37,903 bases of DNA from an uncultured Bacteroidota bacterium (GTDB lineage: Bacteria; Bacteroidota; Rhodothermia; Rhodothermales; Salinibacteraceae): the NCBI GenBank assembly GCA_937127285.1, contig CAKZLV010000215.1:1-37903 (forward strand), read 5' to 3'. The notes under the pieces are model-generated. The model saw only the letters and a list, made by a program, of their open reading frames with translations. It did not search any database and was not told the DNA's origin. The translations under genes and the position numbers were made by a program. Position 1 is the stretch's first letter, and every line of letters starts with the position of its first letter. Of this stretch, positions 1 to 7,463 are shown piece after piece.

Positions 1-246
1 TTGCGTTGGACGTTCTTGCGTTGGACGTTCTTGCGTTGGACGTTCTTGCGTTGGAGGTTCTTGCGTTGGAGGTTTCGGCGTTGGAGGTTTCGGCGTTGGA
101 GGTTTCGGCGTTGGCAGTCGGGAGTCGCGGATCGGTCCGTCGTCAGCATTGTCCATGGATCAATGATCATTGGACATTGATCCCTGCCCCCCATCCGCCC
201 ACACCCCCATACCTCCACACGCCCACACGCCGAAACGCCCCCACGG
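1..246. repeat. Composite intergenic repeat, copy 1 (15-mer array + core + C-rich tract), 3' of the spermidine-synthase gene
   Basis: Positions 1-120 are eight consecutive 15-bp units, the first three being TTGCGTTGGACGTTC and later ones drifting by one to a few bases. They are followed by a unique-looking core (about 115-150, containing GGTCGGTCCGTCGTC's close variant ATCGGTCCGTCGTC), then an AT-richer palindromic stretch rich in ATTGATC/GATCAAT (151-183), then a C-rich tract up to the stop codon at 247. The same module order recurs at about 1795-2014 on the other side of the gene, in the same orientation. No gene is supported here; the open frame across the 15-mers exists only because the unit length is a multiple of three. 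Confidence 0.85.
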
Positions 247-1767
247 TCAATTCCAGTACTGCCATCCCTCCAGGTAGGCGTCGAGGACGCGGGGGCGGTC
301 GAGGGTGCTGGGGCGGAGGTCAGCCGGCGGGTCGAGGTCTTTCGGGAAGACGAAGAGGCCGGGGATCAGCGCTTCGGTCAGGTACCGGGTGTCGACGGAG
401 AGGCGGGTGCGGGAGGGCTCCAGGGGGCGCTCCGCGGCGAGCACGAAGCCCCACTCGCCGAACGACGGAACCTGGACGTGGTACGGGTAGGTGTGCGTGA
501 ATCCGGCGGACGCAATCGTGGTGTGGATCGTCCAGAAGGCGTCCTGGGCAAAGTACGGACTGGTTGCCTGGGTAACGAACACCCCGCCCGGGGCGAGGCG
601 CGACCGCACGAGTCCGTAGAACGACCGGCTGTAGAGCCGGGCCAGCGACGTGTTGTTCGGATCGGGGAGGTCGGCGAGGATGAGGTCGAAGGCGCGATCG
701 GTCTCCTCCAGAAAGACAAACGCATCGCGGGTCACGGTCTGCACCCGCGGGCTGTGCAGGCTTCGCTGATTCAGCCGCGTCAGCTCCGGATTCGTCCGCG
801 CCAGCTCGAAAATTGCCGGGTCCAGGTCGACGATCGTAATCGATTCGACGTCCGGGTACTTCAAAAGCTCCCGCGCCGCCAGCCCGTCTCCGCCGCCGAG
901 GATGAGCACGTGTTCGGGGCTTCGGGCCGCGTCCATCGGGATGTGGACGAGCGGCTCGTGGTACCGGCGTTCGTCCTGGGAGGAGAACTGCAGGTTGCCG
1001 TCCAGAAACAGGCGGAGGTCCGCCTTGAACTTCGTCAGGACGATCCGCTGGTACTTCGTCTGCTCGCGGTGGACGATCCGGTCTTCGTAGATCGAGTTGC
1101 TCCACGCGTTCATCAGCGGGCCGGAGCCGACGAGCAAGGCCACAAGGGCCGCGCCGGCCAGCCCGACGGCCGCAGCCCCCTGGCGCCGGGCCCGGATGCC
1201 GAGCGCCTCCCGGAACCACCACAGGTTCACGACGCCGACCCCGAGGTTGACGAGTCCGAGGACGAGGGACGCTCGAAAGGTTCCCAGCACCGGGAGAAGC
1301 ACGAACGGAAACGCCAGCGTCGCGAGCAGTGCACCGAGGTAGTCGAACGACAGCACGTTGGCAATGTTGACGTCGAGTCGCTCCTCGCGCTTCTCCATCA
1401 GCCGGGTGAGGAGCGGAACCTCCAGCCCCGTCAGCGCGCCGATGACGACGATCAGCCCCACCACGATCGGCCAAAAGACCGGCGACGACGCGTAGGTCAG
1501 GTACAGAATCGGCACCGCAAAGCCGCCCACGATGCCGAGCAGAATCTCCACCGCCACGAACGAGCGCAGCAGGTCGGTCTTGACCCACCGCGAGATGTAG
1601 GACCCGAGTCCCATCGATGCCAGGTACAGCCCGATGGTCACGGAAAACTGCCGGACGCTGTCCCCCAGAAAATACGACGCCGTCGTCGAGATCAGCAGCT
1701 CGTAGACGAGCGAACAGATCCCGGCCACGAACACCGAAAAGATGAGAATTTTCTTATCGGACAGCAC
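247..1767 (-). CDS. speE: Membrane-fused spermidine-synthase-like aminopropyltransferase
   Basis: 506 residues. The N-terminal ~220 residues are hydrophobic with roughly seven or eight membrane segments; the C-terminal ~280 form a spermidine/spermine synthase domain. Visible family motifs are the substrate-strand YQ (239-240), the HE pair (270-271), the GGGDG SAM-binding loop (291-295), an acidic residue pair after the second strand (DLDP, about 314-317) and the catalytic-gate DLPDP (366-370). Family knowledge: such enzymes transfer aminopropyl from decarboxylated SAM to a polyamine; membrane-fused forms travel with DUF350 proteins and their true substrate is not settled. The start is GTG, with no in-frame ATG before the first membrane helix. 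It is the last gene of a four-gene minus-strand cluster with a DUF350 protein, but a 247-bp repeat-filled spacer separates it from the gene before it. No SAM decarboxylase gene is visible nearby. Confidence 0.88.
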   Translation of the reverse strand: MLSDKKILIFSVFVAGICSLVYELLISTTASYFLGDSVRQFSVTIGLYLASMGLGSYISRWVKTDLLRSFVAVEILLGIVGGFAVPILYLTYASSPVFWPIVVGLIVVIGALTGLEVPLLTRLMEKREERLDVNIANVLSFDYLGALLATLAFPFVLLPVLGTFRASLVLGLVNLGVGVVNLWWFREALGIRARRQGAAAVGLAGAALVALLVGSGPLMNAWSNSIYEDRIVHREQTKYQRIVLTKFKADLRLFLDGNLQFSSQDERRYHEPLVHIPMDAARSPEHVLILGGGDGLAARELLKYPDVESITIVDLDPAIFELARTNPELTRLNQRSLHSPRVQTVTRDAFVFLEETDRAFDLILADLPDPNNTSLARLYSRSFYGLVRSRLAPGGVFVTQATSPYFAQDAFWTIHTTIASAGFTHTYPYHVQVPSFGEWGFVLAAERPLEPSRTRLSVDTRYLTEALIPGLFVFPKDLDPPADLRPSTLDRPRVLDAYLEGWQYWN

Positions 1768-1794
1768 AGGGCGACGGTTGCGTTCCGGGGTGTG

Positions 1795-2014
1795 GGTTGA
1801 CGGTTACGGGTTGAGCGGTTTGGGTTGGGCGTTGAACGTTTGGGCGTTGGACGTTTGGACGTTTTGCGTTGGACGTTTGGCGTCGACAATCGAGAGTCGC
1901 AGGTCGGTCCGTCGTCGGCATTTCATTGATCAATGCCCAATGATCATTGATCAATGATCCCGCCCCCCACGCGTCCACAGCGTCCACAGCCTCCAAAGCG
2001 TCCACAGCCTCCCC
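1795..2014. repeat. Composite intergenic repeat, copy 2 (same modules as 1-246)
   Basis: Module order on the plus strand matches the copy at 1-246: a G/T-rich array built on GCGTTGGACGTTT (about 1800-1880), a core at 1885-1920 containing GAGAGTCGCAGGTCGGTCC, a palindromic ATTGATCAATG/CATTGATCAATGATC stretch (1924-1959), then a C-rich array of GCGTCCACA-like units (1970-2010) reaching the stop codon of the next gene. The core and the GATC-rich stretch are clearly alignable with positions 115-183. With copy 1 it brackets the spermidine-synthase gene as direct repeats. Confidence 0.85.
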
Positions 2015-2251
2015 CTACTTCCCGCCCCGGATGCCGCCGCCGCGGGAGGAGGGGCCGCCGGGGCTACCGGTGCGGACGGTTTGCGACGGGTAGTAGTGGC
2101 CGCCTCCGCCGCCGTACCAGATCACCGGTCCGCTTTGGTAACCGGCATGTCCCATGTATCCGTAGCCGCGGGAGCTACAGGAGAACAGGAAGAAGTACAG
2201 CAGAGCCAGCGCGGCGACGAGAATCGCGACGTAGCGGTAGTTTTCCCACAT
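2015..2251 (-). CDS. Small glycine-rich putative lipoprotein or single-pass membrane protein
   Basis: 78 residues. Residues 8-24 are one hydrophobic helix ending in LFSC, a plausible but not classical lipobox (Cys25); the remainder is rich in Gly, Tyr, Ser and Pro (for example a run of five glycines) and looks unstructured. It begins with ATG 59 bp after the preceding gene and lies between a DUF350-linked membrane protein and the spermidine-synthase gene. Small, low-complexity membrane or lipoproteins (for example DUF4247) accompany DUF350/SpeE clusters in other bacteria; I cannot show this one belongs to such a family. Function unknown. Confidence 0.6.
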   Translation of the reverse strand: MWENYRYVAILVAALALLYFFLFSCSSRGYGYMGHAGYQSGPVIWYGGGGGHYYPSQTVRTGSPGGPSSRGGGIRGGK

Positions 2252-2310
2252 AAGAGCGTACAGTGCGTCCGTTCAATGGCCTGTTCACGACGATGCCGGT
2301 GCGCCGGGCG

Positions 2311-2886
2311 TTACAGATCGTCGAAGCGCACCGACGTGCCGGAGGCTTCCAGGTCTTTCACCGAGCGCGTATTGCCTTTCCACCAGAGGACGGCGCCGGC
2401 GATGAAGGAAAGAATCGCCGTCACGTGAAAGGGAAGCGAGCTTCCGAGCTGCTCCTCCACTTCGACGGTGATGGCCGAAAGCTCGGCCGTGGGGACATCC
2501 GATTCCGTCTTGAACCGCAGGTAGTGCGTCCCGGCTTCCGGCACGGTGACTTTGGTGGAGGACTCGTCTTTCGACTCCCGCCAGTAGCCGTCGTCGTAGC
2601 CGGCCTCGTGCCACATCTCTCCCCCGAAGCCCATCAGGTAGTTTCGGTCTGCATCCAGCAGTTCGACGGTGACGAAGCTCCAGCGCCGGAAGGTTCCGCG
2701 CCCCCGGTCGATGTCTTGATGCAGATCCACCTCCAGGACGGTGCCGGCGTCCTCGATCTCGATCGGCCCGATCGTGCCGCCCGTGGCGGGGACCTGCTCT
2801 TCGACGTTCACGCCCCCGACGCCGAGGTCCATGGCGCAGGAGGTGAAGTAGCAGAGCGCCCCGAAGAGGATCAGGACGCGGCTCAT
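2311..2886 (-). CDS. Putative lipoprotein with C-terminal membrane helix, partner of the DUF350 protein
   Basis: 191 residues from the ATG at 2886; an in-frame ATG 33 bp earlier would put eleven polar residues ahead of the signal peptide, so the inner start is preferred. The N-terminus is a signal peptide ending FTSC (Cys18), an acceptable lipobox. The middle (about 25-150) is predicted by eye to be beta-rich and acidic, ending in a pre- or juxtamembrane stretch, then one hydrophobic helix near residues 158-176 and a short polar tail. The likely topology is therefore an exposed domain anchored at both ends. It is 136 bp downstream of the DUF350 gene and 59 bp upstream of the small lipoprotein gene, so the three are probably co-transcribed. 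I do not recognise the family. Confidence 0.7.
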   Translation of the reverse strand: MSRVLILFGALCYFTSCAMDLGVGGVNVEEQVPATGGTIGPIEIEDAGTVLEVDLHQDIDRGRGTFRRWSFVTVELLDADRNYLMGFGGEMWHEAGYDDGYWRESKDESSTKVTVPEAGTHYLRFKTESDVPTAELSAITVEVEEQLGSSLPFHVTAILSFIAGAVLWWKGNTRSVKDLEASGTSVRFDDL

Positions 2887-3055
2887 GATCCGGATTTGGC
2901 GGGTCAAGGGGGATGCCATGAGGCGGCGGACCGGATGAGGCGGATCGGCGCGGGAACGGAGACACGGGAAGACGGCGGCGGACGGTACAGACCCATCAAC
3001 CGTGTACGGATGAACGCGATCGATTGGAGGGCGGGCGGATCATCGACCGAGCCAT

Positions 3056-3910
3056 TCAGAGCACGAAGAAGAGGACGGCGGCGAAGCCGACCGAGACGGT
3101 GAACTCGAGAAGGCCCGCGCCGACGTTCTGATCGCGGACGATCTCGAAGTTCAGGTCGTCTTCGGGGATGACGATTTTGTCGAAGAAAACGCGCAGGCCG
3201 ACGAGGTAGACGAAGACGATCAGGATATTGAGGCCGAGGGACTGCAGGTTGACGGCCCAGCCGGCAAAATCCCCCGACACGGCGCGCATGATGATGATGC
3301 CGATGGCGATGAGGGCCCCGGCAAAGCCGATTCCGGCCGCGAAGTTGTCTCGTTCGATTTCGTCGAGCAGCGAGTACGGCGTCAGGAAGTTGTAGATCCA
3401 GGTAAACGCGACGAGGGCCACCTGGCCGAGGGCGTAAAACGCCAGGGCCGTGTGCGGCCCGCCGCCCTGCCCGTGGATGCTCCCGGCCACGATGAGGGCC
3501 GACGCGACGTAGCTGCCAAAGAGGACGACGCCGGTGCCCGGATTGCGGTCTTCGATGAGCTCTCGCTGCGTCGAAAACCCGCGCAGAATCAACTTGTCGT
3601 TGATAAACCGGGAGAGCAAAAGCAGGCCGATTCCCCCGGTCGTATAGCCGCCGACGAGCAGCAAGTCCATCTCCAGTCCGTAGGACGGACCCAGCGTTGC
3701 CCCGATGAAGATGATGGCGATCCCGAGGTAGTACCCGGCCGTGCTGATCGCGAGGGCCGGATTGTCGCGGCGCGTGAGTTCTCGATCGACCTCGTGCGAC
3801 GCCACCCGGTTATCGATCCACTTGCCCACCACAAACAGCGCGAAGAAGAGAAGAAGGAGCGACAGCGGCTCGACCACGGTCCACAGCAGGTCGCTGGAAA
3901 GGACGTCCAT
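3056..3910 (-). CDS. DUF350 family inner-membrane protein (two tandem DUF350 repeats)
   Basis: 284 residues, starting with ATG and containing about seven or eight hydrophobic helices in two similar halves. Each half has the DUF350 pattern of a charged loop after the first helix, small-residue-rich helices (AISTAGYYLGIAIIF in the first half, NFAAGIGFAGALIAIGIII in the second) and an aromatic/glycine-rich return helix. Bacterial YjfL is a one-repeat relative. Comparative genomics places DUF350 proteins with spermidine-synthase homologues, ATP-grasp ligases and PspA-like envelope-stress proteins, suggesting a role in a polyamine-linked membrane process; biochemical function is unproven. Here it is first in the minus-strand cluster, with a gene-free upstream region at 3911-4233 that should hold the promoter. 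Confidence 0.85.
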   Translation of the reverse strand: MDVLSSDLLWTVVEPLSLLLLFFALFVVGKWIDNRVASHEVDRELTRRDNPALAISTAGYYLGIAIIFIGATLGPSYGLEMDLLLVGGYTTGGIGLLLLSRFINDKLILRGFSTQRELIEDRNPGTGVVLFGSYVASALIVAGSIHGQGGGPHTALAFYALGQVALVAFTWIYNFLTPYSLLDEIERDNFAAGIGFAGALIAIGIIIMRAVSGDFAGWAVNLQSLGLNILIVFVYLVGLRVFFDKIVIPEDDLNFEIVRDQNVGAGLLEFTVSVGFAAVLFFVL

Positions 3911-4233
3911 GCGTCAATGGATCCGGTGAGGGAGATGGCGGGACCGATCGGCGGCCCGGCGACGCGTTCCTGGAAGCTATGAAGAAAGAGTACCGGGGTC
4001 AAGATGGGCGCCGCGGTCTTGTCATCGCGGGCAGCGCCGGGGCCTTTGAGGAGCGTACTCCTACGGTACGCTCGTGGAACCAGCAGAGAAGGGGGATGCC
4101 TTCCTGAAGAGCGATCCCCGACCGAGTGCCGGAGCACGAAACTCTGTGCCGGAACCGCCGTCGGTTGGGGCCAATGCGATTGGCCCCATCGACGACAGGG
4201 CGGACGCCCCCGCAACCCGCAACCGGCAGCGGC
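3911..4233. other. Gene-free spacer with two strong hairpins
   Basis: No credible gene. The stretch separates the fbpC stop codon from the DUF350 start; both flanking genes are on the minus strand. It contains an 8-bp inverted repeat GAGCGTAC/GTACGCTC with a 7-nt loop (4051-4073) and a perfect 9-bp hairpin (4167-4187, annotated separately). A third, bulged inverted repeat CCGGAGCAC...GTGCCGG lies near 4131-4155. It does not carry a heptamer array. Confidence 0.6.
4167..4187 (-). terminator. Perfect 9-bp hairpin downstream of fbpC, candidate terminator
   Basis: GGGGCCAAT and ATTGGCCCC pair completely around a 3-nt GCG loop, 47 bp beyond the fbpC stop codon. No U-tract follows on the minus strand, so intrinsic termination is uncertain; it may instead stabilise the 3' end of the fbp mRNA. 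Confidence 0.5.
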
Positions 4234-5352
4234 TCATGCCGACTCGGCAGCTGCCGCTTCCGGATCGGGCGCCGCCTCCGTCATGCCGCCGGGGACGTCG
4301 GCCGGGTGCGTGCGACTCTCCAGCACGACGGCGGCCTCCTGCGGGCGGATGCATACCGGATCGCCGGGCTCGTAGGACATCCGGTTGTGGGTGTGCACGA
4401 GATACTCTGCGCCGTCGCATTCAACGCGGTAGGTGATGTCGTGCCCTTTGAAGGCCCGGCCGACGACCGTCCCGCGGGGCCCGGCGTCCGATTCGGGCGG
4501 CTCCAGCGTGAGGTGTTCGGGGCGGAGCGAGACGAGGACGGTGCCGGAAGACGGACGGTCCAGACGAATGCGCCCGATGGCGGTGTCCGCCTCGGTCCCG
4601 GCGGCGTCGGAGAGCAAGAGGTTCGTCCGCCCCAGAAACTGCGCGACAAAGAGGGTGCGCGGCCGGTAGTAGACATCCTCCGGGGTTCCGATCTGTTCGA
4701 TCTGCCCGCCCCGCATGACGGCGACGCGGTCGGCGAACGAGAGGGCTTCTTCCTGGTCGTGGGTGACAAGGACCGCGCTCATGCCTTTTTCCTTCAGCAG
4801 CGCGCGCACCTCCTGGCGCGTTCCCTGCCGCAGAAGCGCGTCGAGATTGCTGAACGGTTCGTCGAGGAGGATGAGCTCCGGCTCCGGCGCGAGGGTACGG
4901 GCAAGGGCCACGCGCTGCTGCTGTCCGCCCGAGAGCGCATGCGGTTTCCGGTCGTCGAAATCCGTCAGCCCCACCATTTTCAGCGCCTCCCGGGCGCGGC
5001 GCGTTCGATCCTCCGGCGGTCGGTCGCGAAGGCCGAACGCGACGTTTTCGAGAACGGTGAGGTGCGGGAAGAGGGCGTAGTCTTGAAAGACGAGCCCGAT
5101 GCCCCGTTCTTCCGGGGAAACGTGTTCGTCGGGGGACTCCAGCACGCGGTCGCGGGTGCGAACAGTTCCCTCCGTCGCCCGCTCGAATCCGGCGATGCAC
5201 CGGAGGGTTGTCGTCTTTCCGCAGCCGCTAGGGCCCAGGAGAGCGAAGATCTCGCCATCTTCCACGTCGAACGACACTTCGTGGACCACCGGCGGGGCCG
5301 CCGGGGCGAAGCGCTTCGACAGATTCTCGACCGAAAGGACGTTGTCTTTCAT
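4234..5352 (-). CDS. fbpC: Ferric-iron ABC transporter ATP-binding protein
   Basis: 372 residues from the ATG at 5352; the open frame continues upstream through repeat sequence, but translation homologous to ABC ATPases begins here. Walker A GPSGCGKTT (about 36-44), Q-loop, signature LSGGQQQRVALARTL, Walker B LILLDEP, D-loop SNLD and switch VTHDQEEAL are all intact, and the C-terminal third is a TOBE-type regulatory domain, as in FbpC/PotA-like importers. It energises uptake through the permease encoded just upstream. The order binding protein, permease, ATPase on one strand is the standard fbpABC layout. The gene is separated from fbpB by a 244-bp spacer containing a heptamer array, which is unusually wide for an operon of this kind. 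Confidence 0.92.
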   Translation of the reverse strand: MKDNVLSVENLSKRFAPAAPPVVHEVSFDVEDGEIFALLGPSGCGKTTTLRCIAGFERATEGTVRTRDRVLESPDEHVSPEERGIGLVFQDYALFPHLTVLENVAFGLRDRPPEDRTRRAREALKMVGLTDFDDRKPHALSGGQQQRVALARTLAPEPELILLDEPFSNLDALLRQGTRQEVRALLKEKGMSAVLVTHDQEEALSFADRVAVMRGGQIEQIGTPEDVYYRPRTLFVAQFLGRTNLLLSDAAGTEADTAIGRIRLDRPSSGTVLVSLRPEHLTLEPPESDAGPRGTVVGRAFKGHDITYRVECDGAEYLVHTHNRMSYEPGDPVCIRPQEAAVVLESRTHPADVPGGMTEAAPDPEAAAAESA

Positions 5353-5535
5353 AGCACATACGGCACGGCTGCGGCGGCACAGGCGTTCCCCGGTTGGAAT
5401 GGTTGGGATTGGGGAGTGAATGGCCCATTCCCGATTACCAATTACAAAGTGATCGCGCCCGATCGCGTCGGACCCTGTCACAGCGCACCGGTCACCGAAC
5501 CGATTCACGCCTTCCCATTCCCAACCCAACCCCCA

Positions 5536-5591
5536 CAACGGACAACGCACAACCCCCAACGCATAACCCTCAACCCACAACCCTCAACCCA
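5536..5591. repeat. Heptamer array directly 3' of fbpB (8 units)
   Basis: Eight consecutive 7-bp units on the plus strand: CAACGGA, CAACGCA, CAACCCC, CAACGCA, TAACCCT, CAACCCA, CAACCCT, CAACCCA, ending 5 bp from the fbpB stop codon. On the fbpB coding strand the array is G-rich, and runs of G at 5581-5603 overlapping the stop codon fit a four-tract G-quadruplex pattern. The other end of the spacer (about 5388-5420) is C-rich on the coding strand just before the fbpC start. Confidence 0.9.
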
Positions 5592-5596
5592 AACCC

Positions 5597-7201
5597 CTAC
5601 CCCGCCACAGCCTCCGGCTGCTCGGTGCGTTCGGTTTCGCGGGCGAGAAGGAGTCCGACGAAGAGCGCGGAGAAGGCCATGATGGTGAGCGCAAACGGCG
5701 CGGCTTCTCCGAACATCGCTTCGTTGGCGTAGCTCCAGGCGTCGAGGGCGAGCGTCTGAAACCCGATCGGAGAAAGCAGAAAGGTGAGGGGGAGTTCCTT
5801 CATCGCCGACAGAAAGACGAAGGCGACGCTGACGAGGAGTCCGCGGCGCAGAAGGGGGACGGTCACCCCCCAGAAGGCCTGCAGGGGCGTGCGGCCGAGG
5901 GAGCGGGCGGCTTCTTCCAGGTTGGGCGGGGCCTGGTAGAGGGCGCTCCGGATGGGGCCGACGGCCTCCGCCATAAAGTGCAGCGCGTAGGCGACCACGA
6001 GCAGGGCGAGCGTCTGGTACGCGAACGGAAGCGCGCCGAGGGTGAAGACGATAAGCGCGAGGGCGAAGGCGAGCGGCGGGGTGGCGTAGCCGAGGTAGGC
6101 GATCCGCTCGACGGCCTTGGCTCCTTTCGACGGGAAGCGCACGCCGACGTACGCGACCGGCAGGGCCAGCAGCGCCGCCAGCACCGCCGCCGGTGCACTG
6201 GCCGACACCGACGCCCAGAGCGAGCGTCCGAGCGACGCCCACGGCAGTCCCGTTGCCGCCGTATCGGCCATCCAGTACCCGACGGTCAGGACGGGCAGGC
6301 CCACCGACAGAAATCCGACCGTTCCGGCGAAGGCATAGCCGGCCGGCTTCCAGGCGCCGAGCGACCAGGGGGCAGCCCGGCGCGTCGTACCCGACCCGGC
6401 GCGGTGATAGAGGAGCCCCTTGAGCAGCCGGGCTTCCAGAAGAAGGATCGCCCCCGTCAGCGCCAGAAGCATGAGCGCCAGGCAGGCGGCATAGACGCGG
6501 TCGTAGGACGCCGCATACTGCAGGTAGAGGGCGTAGCTGAACGTCTCGTAGCGCATCAGCGACACGACCCCGAAGTCCCCCAGCACGTGCAGGCCGATGA
6601 GGAGGCCGCCGGACAAAAACGCCGGTCGCAGCTGCGGAAGAATCACGCGCCGGAACGTCTCCCACCGGCTGTATCCAAGTGCGCGGGCCGACTCTTCCAG
6701 CGACGGATCGAGGCCGAGAAGGGCCGTCCGCAGGTTCAGGTACAGATAGGGATAGGTACCCAGGGTGAGCGCCAGGAATGCGCCTTCATATCCGCTGATG
6801 CGGGGTAAGACCACCCCCATCGTCTGCGCAAGCGTCCCGTACTGGCCGGTCGTCGCCAGAAGGACGTACGCCATCACGTAGCCCGGCACCGCGAGAGGGA
6901 GCACGCCCAGCAGCGTAAGCAGTCCACGTCCCTGCAGGTTTGAGCGCGTCGTGAGCCACGCCAGCGGAAACGCAACGAGCGTCGTGCCGACGAGGACGCC
7001 GGCGGTCAGCGCGACGGTGTTGCCGAGCAGGCGGACGTTGCGCCAGCGCACGACCAGGTCGACGAGCTGCCCCGGCTCGGCCTGCAGGGCACGAACCAGC
7101 AGGTAGGCGAGCGGGATCAGCACCCCGGCCGTCACCACCGCCAGCGGCACCGCCACGTACCACCGCTCCCGCGCCGACTCCAGTACCTGCCGCACCGTCA
7201 T
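5597..7201 (-). CDS. fbpB: Ferric-iron ABC transporter permease
   Basis: 534 residues from the ATG at 7201. An open frame extends 39 codons further upstream, but those codons are the translated heptamer repeat, so the inner ATG is taken. The protein has about twelve membrane helices in two homologous halves, each with a binding-protein-dependent permease EAA-type loop (first half near EESARALGYSRWETFRRVILPQ, here split as EESARALGYSRWE then TFRRVILPQ; second half EEAARSLGRTPLQAFWG). Fused two-half permeases of this size are the FbpB/ThiP type. It forms the channel for Fe(III) delivered by FbpA and couples to FbpC. It lies between those two genes in the same orientation. Confidence 0.93.
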   Translation of the reverse strand: MTVRQVLESARERWYVAVPLAVVTAGVLIPLAYLLVRALQAEPGQLVDLVVRWRNVRLLGNTVALTAGVLVGTTLVAFPLAWLTTRSNLQGRGLLTLLGVLPLAVPGYVMAYVLLATTGQYGTLAQTMGVVLPRISGYEGAFLALTLGTYPYLYLNLRTALLGLDPSLEESARALGYSRWETFRRVILPQLRPAFLSGGLLIGLHVLGDFGVVSLMRYETFSYALYLQYAASYDRVYAACLALMLLALTGAILLLEARLLKGLLYHRAGSGTTRRAAPWSLGAWKPAGYAFAGTVGFLSVGLPVLTVGYWMADTAATGLPWASLGRSLWASVSASAPAAVLAALLALPVAYVGVRFPSKGAKAVERIAYLGYATPPLAFALALIVFTLGALPFAYQTLALLVVAYALHFMAEAVGPIRSALYQAPPNLEEAARSLGRTPLQAFWGVTVPLLRRGLLVSVAFVFLSAMKELPLTFLLSPIGFQTLALDAWSYANEAMFGEAAPFALTIMAFSALFVGLLLARETERTEQPEAVAG

Positions 7202-7225
7202 GATTCGAGGTTGGGGGTTCGGTTG

Positions 7226-7360
7226 CTCGGTACTGGGTGCTCGGTACTGGGTACTCGGTACTGGGGACTCGGTACTGGGTATTCGGTATTTGGTATTCGG
7301 TATTGGGGGGTCATCCACCTATCCACCCATCCACCTATCCACCCATCCACCTATCCACCC
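7226..7360. repeat. Heptamer array (12 units) followed by 8-mer array (6 units) between fbpB and fbpA
   Basis: 7226-7309 consists of twelve 7-bp units alternating CTCGGTA and CTGGGTA with point variants (TTCGGTA, TTTGGTA, TTGGGGG). 7313-7360 consists of six 8-bp units alternating ATCCACCT and ATCCACCC. On the minus (coding) strand the order from the fbpA stop is G-rich 8-mers, then C-rich heptamers reaching 24 bp from the fbpB start. The remaining 7361-7463 is C-rich on the plus strand and continues the G-rich tract of the coding strand. Confidence 0.92.
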
Positions 7361-7463
7361 ATCCCCCCAAACCCCCACACGCCCAAACGCCCAGCCGGTC
7401 CCATCCAGCGAGCAGGGCGGGCGATCCGTCCTCCAATCTGCCCATCCGCCAATCTTGCAATCA

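Noticed and set aside
1-500. Open frame crossing the 15-mer array on the plus strand
   Set aside because: Composition is a translated tandem repeat of 15 bp (multiple of three) followed by a region antisense to the spermidine-synthase gene; no homology-like features, no start context.
5353-5580. N-terminal extension of fbpC by 76 codons
   Set aside because: Encoded by spacer and repeat sequence; ABC-ATPase homology begins at the ATG at 5352.
7202-7318. N-terminal extension of fbpB by 39 codons
   Set aside because: It is the translated heptamer array (Ser-Thr-Pro-Tyr-Arg pattern), not protein; ATG at 7201 precedes the first membrane helix.
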